Below, one piece after another: positions 60,847-64,000 of a stretch of 64,000 nucleotides of DNA. Under the pieces are notes generated by a model. The model was given only the letters and a program-made list of their open reading frames with translations, did not search any database and had not been told where the DNA came from. This stretch comes from DASZWJ01 sp963813895. Lineage in GTDB: Bacteria > Pseudomonadota > Gammaproteobacteria > JAURND01. Made by a program: the position numbers and the translations under genes. Position 1 is the stretch's first letter; every line of letters begins with the position of its first letter. The stretch covers positions 330,934 to 394,933 of the forward strand of contig CAWFAS010000002.1 in the NCBI GenBank assembly GCA_963813895.1. The letters run 5' to 3'.

Positions 60847-61337
60847 TTTTAGTTTTCAGAGCTTTTTTAATGCTCTGTTCTCTTATTTCATGAGTCCATT
60901 CTACCCGCTCCACCTTAAGAAAATATTAATAAAACTGATTAAAAAAGTCCGACCCCTCTAGAGATATAGCCCAAAGTCAACGCCATAGCTGTTATCGGAT
61001 TTCAGTGCTCCACATTTAAGGAAAAAAGCTAAAGTTCTCTAGGGCTCAATATGCATTAAATACTATAACTTTAATGTCAGCGTGAAGCATCATGCGTTTT
61101 TGCATATTTGAGAAGTAAGATTTGCTAAAAAATTTGTACTATAAATTAACTTTATTTTACACAGGCTAAGGGCGAGGATATATATCAGAAACTAAGGAAT
61201 TTACTAGAAATTTCAGCCGATAAAGAGAAATTTACGAATAATTGCATTGTGACGAGCGCTTGGACAAATAGGTGAGAAAATTAAGATTTTTTCCCCCTCT
61301 AAAGGAAGATAAATCATTAATTAAATAATTCGATATA
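60847..61337. other. About 490-bp non-coding stretch between the icmR-like gene and the small membrane-protein genes
   Basis: No open frame with coding character. The sequence is AT-rich and probably contains the promoter of the icmR-like-icmQ operon, which is separated here from icmTS. No member of the named repeat families is seen. Around 61070 there is TATAACTTTAATG, a possible -10 region. Confidence 0.4.
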
Positions 61338-61574
61338 CTAGCTGATACCAGTTATTAGCCTTCGAATAAATAGCCCTAAAAGTTTACTCAATAAAAATCT
61401 ACTCAGCTGTTTTAAAGGGAAACTAAAGTCAGTCAGAGCGGTAACTTTCCAAATAACGGCCATTGCCAATACAACGCAGCTAGCCATCAGAACCGCCATA
61501 AAAATTGCATATATAAGGCGATCAACCCCTATTTCATTATTGAAATTTGAAAGTTTTATTAAATTCAGCATCAT
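61338..61574 (-). CDS. Small membrane protein of unknown function inside the Dot/Icm locus (78 aa)
   Basis: The 78-residue protein has one clear transmembrane helix (about residues 22-47, AIFMAVLMASCVVLAMAVIW) and a second hydrophobic stretch (about 58-73), with a basic C-terminus. A possible ribosome-binding site AGGCGG lies upstream of the two adjacent ATGs. It starts 8 bp after the stop of the 79-residue protein, so both are likely one transcript. No family is recognised. Position between icmS and icmQ suggests association with the secretion system, which is an inference. Confidence 0.65.
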   Translation of the reverse strand: MMLNLIKLSNFNNEIGVDRLIYAIFMAVLMASCVVLAMAVIWKVTALTDFSFPLKQLSRFLLSKLLGLFIRRLITGIS

Positions 61575-61582
61575 TAATCCGC

Positions 61583-61822
61583 CTAACCCGTTATACTATT
61601 TAAAATTTTTTGCTTTATCCGACCCACCCATTTTTCCATAAAATTCCCTACTATCATTTTCAATAAAATTTCTGTACCAATAGTGACTGGAAAAAGTATC
61701 GCTGACTTCGGTAAAAATGTTACGCAACAGGTAACCAGCACCAAGCTGGCAATTAATAGTAAATAGCGATGAGAATTATTATTTATCTTGGTTTGTAGGG
61801 ATTTAAAGTGCGCTTGTATCAT
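61583..61822 (-). CDS. Small membrane protein of unknown function inside the Dot/Icm locus (79 aa)
   Basis: The 79-residue protein has a polar N-terminus (MIQAHFKSLQTKINNNSHR), a hydrophobic helix (about 20-40, LLLIASLVLVTCCVTFL) and a second one (about 41-57), ending in a basic helix (KWVGRIKQKIL). The ribosome-binding site GAGAGGAAA is well placed. It lies upstream of the 78-residue protein in the same direction as the icm genes. Neither resembles any Dot/Icm protein I know, including IcmC or IcmV. Confidence 0.68.
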   Translation of the reverse strand: MIQAHFKSLQTKINNNSHRYLLLIASLVLVTCCVTFLPKSAILFPVTIGTEILLKMIVGNFMEKWVGRIKQKILNSITG

Positions 61823-62368
61823 GTCATTTCCTCTCTAACTGCTTTATCTTATTGAAGTATTTATGTTGTCATTTAAACATATTAATTCTGTATAAAAAGC
61901 AGTCAATCAACTGTACAAAATGTAATCAAATCGAGGAATTTAAAGGTTATAATTGCTTGTTTTGGGTTAATTTATGCTAGAAATAATATAAAAATATCAG
62001 CAATATAGGATTAGAGAAACTAGTGAATGTCGTCACCGCTTCCTTCCCTCGTCGTCGTCCCGCGGCTTGTCCGCGGGATCCAGGGACTTGGCAAATGTTC
62101 CTTGCCCTCTCAACAGGCTTTAAGCTCTTTCTGGATCCCGCGGACAAGCCGCGGGACGACGCGACAACGACGGAGACGACAAAGCCCAAGAATTAGCGAT
62201 AGGGCCAGCTTAGCAACGCTACAGGTTTGATTACAAAGGAATGGTAAGTATAAAGTGTTCAGCCACAGAGGGAACAATTTCAGGAATTTTATAAGGAATT
62301 GAATGAACGGGTTTATTAAAACTAGAGGAATATGTTAATTATTAATAAATTAAATGATATATATAAAA
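61823..62368. other. 546-bp gap after icmS containing a palindrome
   Basis: No gene is seen. The middle is occupied by the CCGCGGACAAG element at 62054-62160. Flanks are AT-rich with TATAAT-like stretches, including TATAATTGC at 61947. It probably separates icmTS transcription from the two small membrane-protein genes. Confidence 0.45.
62054..62160. repeat. CCGCGGACAAG-family palindromic element, copy 3
   Basis: GTCGTCCCGCGGCTTGTCCG and CGGGATCCAG on the left, with the exact complement CTGGATCCCGCGGACAAGCC and GCGGGACGAC on the right, enclose about 47 bp of loop. Arms are 30 bp and perfect. Same family as 16150-16230 and 26553-26679. It splits icmTS from the rest of the locus. Confidence 0.9.
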
Positions 62369-62707
62369 TTAATCATACATTAGCTCATCAAGAGAAACAA
62401 CCTCCTTGGAGGCTGAAGATTTTATAAGTTCGGACATGACATCCGTGAGACATAATAGGCGTAAAACCACGGGTGTGACTTCATCAAATTTGACTTCAAC
62501 ACCTAATAAAGTTTTTTCGGCGTCGTCAAAAGTTACCCCTATTCCATACCCGAGACATAAGGAGGATAGCTGGTCGGCACGGCGCGCAATACCAGGCAGT
62601 AGACCTCTGGTTGAAAATACATCCTCATAACTTATCGGTTTTTCATTAAAGGTAAACTTGACTTTTAATGACTTCGCAATAGCAGTTAACTGTTTGCTTA
62701 ACTCCAT
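62369..62707 (-). CDS. icmS: Dot/Icm adaptor chaperone IcmS
   Basis: IcmS forms with IcmW a chaperone that delivers effectors to IcmO/DotL. The 112-residue protein has the well-conserved core GLLPGIARRADQLSSLCLGYGIGVTFDDAEKTLLGVEV and FDEVTPVVLRLLCLTDVMSELI, ending LDELMYD, which is the typical IcmS end. It starts 30 bp after icmT. Confidence 0.97.
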   Translation of the reverse strand: MELSKQLTAIAKSLKVKFTFNEKPISYEDVFSTRGLLPGIARRADQLSSLCLGYGIGVTFDDAEKTLLGVEVKFDEVTPVVLRLLCLTDVMSELIKSSASKEVVSLDELMYD

Positions 62708-62737
62708 TTAATTCGGCCTCTTTGAAGTATTAAATGT

Positions 62738-62998
62738 TTATATCCACCAAGGGATTGCTACTTTTCTTGGGCCTGCAAGCGATGTCCTGAGCCAACGACC
62801 AAAAACAGAAATACTGAAGCCATAATAGTTCAGAACAGTAAAAAAGCCAGTCGCTGCTAAAGCTAGAAAGATGGTCCATATTTTGATATGCAGTAAACAA
62901 AACAGGATTGGGAATACAGCTCTTGCATCCACAAAAAATAAACGTGGATAACGTGCAGAGTCACGCCAGTGGGCATTCGAAGGGGGAGGGTTAATCAT
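62738..62998 (-). CDS. icmT: Dot/Icm inner-membrane protein IcmT
   Basis: IcmT is a small inner-membrane protein needed for T4BSS function and pore formation in Legionella. The 86-residue product (family length 86) has AHWRDSARYPRLFFVDARAVFPILF, a hydrophobic part with two helices (about 28-65), and the C-terminal WLRTSLAGPRKVAIPWW. The ribosome-binding site AGGTGA is 5 bp ahead of the start. It is the first gene of the leftward Dot/Icm locus. Confidence 0.96.
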   Translation of the reverse strand: MINPPPSNAHWRDSARYPRLFFVDARAVFPILFCLLHIKIWTIFLALAATGFFTVLNYYGFSISVFGRWLRTSLAGPRKVAIPWWI

Positions 62999-63175
62999 AA
63001 ATCACCTAAAATTTCGCTAACAAATACAATATAAATTTAAAAAAAAAGGGGTTGCAGATTTATCTGGATAATAAAGTTAAAATACCCTTAGGGATCCACC
63101 ACTTATGAGCTCTGCATACCCATAAGTATACCACTTTAACCTATTTAAAGCCACTTCTAGTCTCATATTTGTCGT

Positions 63176-63220
63176 GCCAAAGCGATAATGTCCCCTATTA
63201 GCCAAAGTTAAAATGTCCCC
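63176..63220. repeat. Two direct 20-bp repeats at the left end of an insertion sequence
   Basis: GCCAAAGCGATAATGTCCCC (63176-63195) and GCCAAAGTTAAAATGTCCCC (63201-63220) are tandem with a 25-bp period. They lie about 50 bp ahead of a transposase gene on the same side, so they probably form the transposase-binding left end of the insertion sequence. The outer boundary and its target duplication are not resolvable because the right end lies outside the window. Confidence 0.7.
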
Positions 63221-63268
63221 CTTTAATAAACTAAACTGACCAGCTTCAACCTCCAAGGAGCTGGAAAG

Positions 63269-64000
63269 ATGAAGGGAGACAGAATAGCAATGAGTAGTAA
63301 AGAGCGAAACCGCAAGTTAGTGTTATCAAGTGTAGCTGAAGGTAAATTAAGCCTGATAGATGCCAGCAAGAAGCTACAAGTCAGCTATCGGCAAATTAAA
63401 CGCATCTACAAACGATATGGCCGTCAAGGAGATATGGGTTTAATCCATGGGAGCTACGGAAGAACCTCGCACAATGCCTATAGCGTTGATTATAAAGAAG
63501 CGGTATTGAATTTATATCGTGAAAAATATGAAGGATTTGGTCCGACACTAGCCTGTGAAAAATTAGGAAAGGATGGATATAAATTGTCAGATGAAACGTT
63601 GCGTTTATGGTTAATCCAGGCTGGATTGTGGGATAAGAAACGAAAACGCAAAGGCTATCGCAAACAACGGGCGCGCAGAGCTTGTTTTGGTGAGTTGTTA
63701 CAATTAGATGGGTCTCATCATAGATGGTTTGGAGCAGAAAATCCTGCCAGTTGTTTAATGAATCTTGTAGATGACGCCAGCGGAATTACCTTGTCGCTAT
63801 TGGCTGAACAAGAAACCACCGAAGCTGCGTTCCAAATACTTAGAAAATGGACACAGCGTTATGGGGTTCCATCAGAAATATACGTTGATTTAAAAACAGT
63901 CTATGTATCTCCCCAGAGGAATCAAGAGGATGGAGAGCCACAATTAAATAGGGCCTTCACGCATTTTAGCAGGGCTTGTGAAAAGCTGGGAATAACCCTA
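63269..64000 (+). CDS. ISNCY-like transposase, N-terminal part (cut by window edge)
   Basis: About 244 residues are open to the window edge. Residues 1-85 hold an N-terminal helix-turn-helix (LSLIDASKKLQVSYRQIKRIYKRYG) and the GLIHGSYGRTS motif common in ISNCY and related integrase-fold transposases. The DDE-type catalytic core starts at LLQLDGSHHRWFGAENPASCLMNLVDDASGI with the first Asp and the second Asp in VDDASG. ATG 63269 and 63290 are both possible starts. The element interrupts the region upstream of icmT. Confidence 0.85.
   Translation, partial: MKGDRIAMSSKERNRKLVLSSVAEGKLSLIDASKKLQVSYRQIKRIYKRYGRQGDMGLIHGSYGRTSHNAYSVDYKEAVLNLYREKYEGFGPTLACEKLGKDGYKLSDETLRLWLIQAGLWDKKRKRKGYRKQRARRACFGELLQLDGSHHRWFGAENPASCLMNLVDDASGITLSLLAEQETTEAAFQILRKWTQRYGVPSEIYVDLKTVYVSPQRNQEDGEPQLNRAFTHFSRACEKLGITL

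Noticed and set aside
61977..62189. 70-codon minus-strand frame over the palindrome
   Set aside because: It is translated repeat DNA (the CCGCGGACAAG element) and has no independent support.

Overview
The window is a chromosomal segment of a Gram-negative gammaproteobacterium of the order Legionellales, most likely Coxiellaceae or a close relative. The evidence is a nearly complete Dot/Icm type IVB secretion locus, an oxyR-ahpC-ahpD cluster of the kind found in Coxiella, an HPr kinase/EIIA/HPr set in the place where enteric bacteria carry rpoN-hpf-ptsN, and an AT-leaning genome rich in palindromic repeats. Species cannot be named from the sequence alone.

Layout. 1-9.5 kb is conserved cell-envelope housekeeping. 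Leftward genes murA (partial) and mlaBCDEF cover phospholipid retrograde transport, and rightward genes kdsD-kdsC-lptC-lptA-lptB cover Kdo synthesis and LPS export. These are followed by hpf, hprK, a mannose-type EIIA, HPr and tRNA-Ser(GGA). 9.7-17.6 kb is an accessory island just downstream of that tRNA. It holds two aminoglycoside-phosphotransferase-like genes, a P-loop kinase-GNAT fusion, a double-GNAT protein, remnants of marR, methyltransferase and GNAT genes, a cupin, an exported protein and a shikimate-kinase-like protein. Its coding regions are linked by ATGA overlaps, and a 280-bp MITE lies in the broken marR. 17.7-44.4 kb is mixed metabolic and stress genes: a DUF3141 hydrolase, ppc, tadA, a bd-type oxidase (cydAB), a sugar porter, a Cys-rich small protein, a 2-hydroxyacid dehydrogenase, an APC permease, Ku plus LigD (NHEJ), an L,D-transpeptidase-like protein, a Bcr/CflA efflux pump, oxyR-ahpCD, a lone 448-residue unknown protein and xseA.

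44.5-63 kb is the leftward Dot/Icm locus in the order icmT, icmS, two small unknown membrane proteins, an icmR-position gene, icmQ, P, O, N, L, K, E, G, two near-identical icmD copies, icmJ and icmB. icmM and a recognisable icmC are absent. The products form the core inner-membrane/periplasmic channel (IcmE/K/G/L/P/D/T), the coupling complex (IcmO, with IcmP and adaptor IcmS), ATPase IcmB with IcmJ, and the IcmQ pore/chaperone pair. The window ends in an incomplete ISNCY-like transposase.

The genome carries at least four families of inverted-repeat elements: the CCGCGGACAAG palindromes, the CTTCCCCCGC palindromes, a 280-bp MITE and a 181-bp palindrome. One CTTCCCCCGC element supplies the C-terminus of the DUF3141 protein. 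One MITE sits inside the loop of another inverted repeat.
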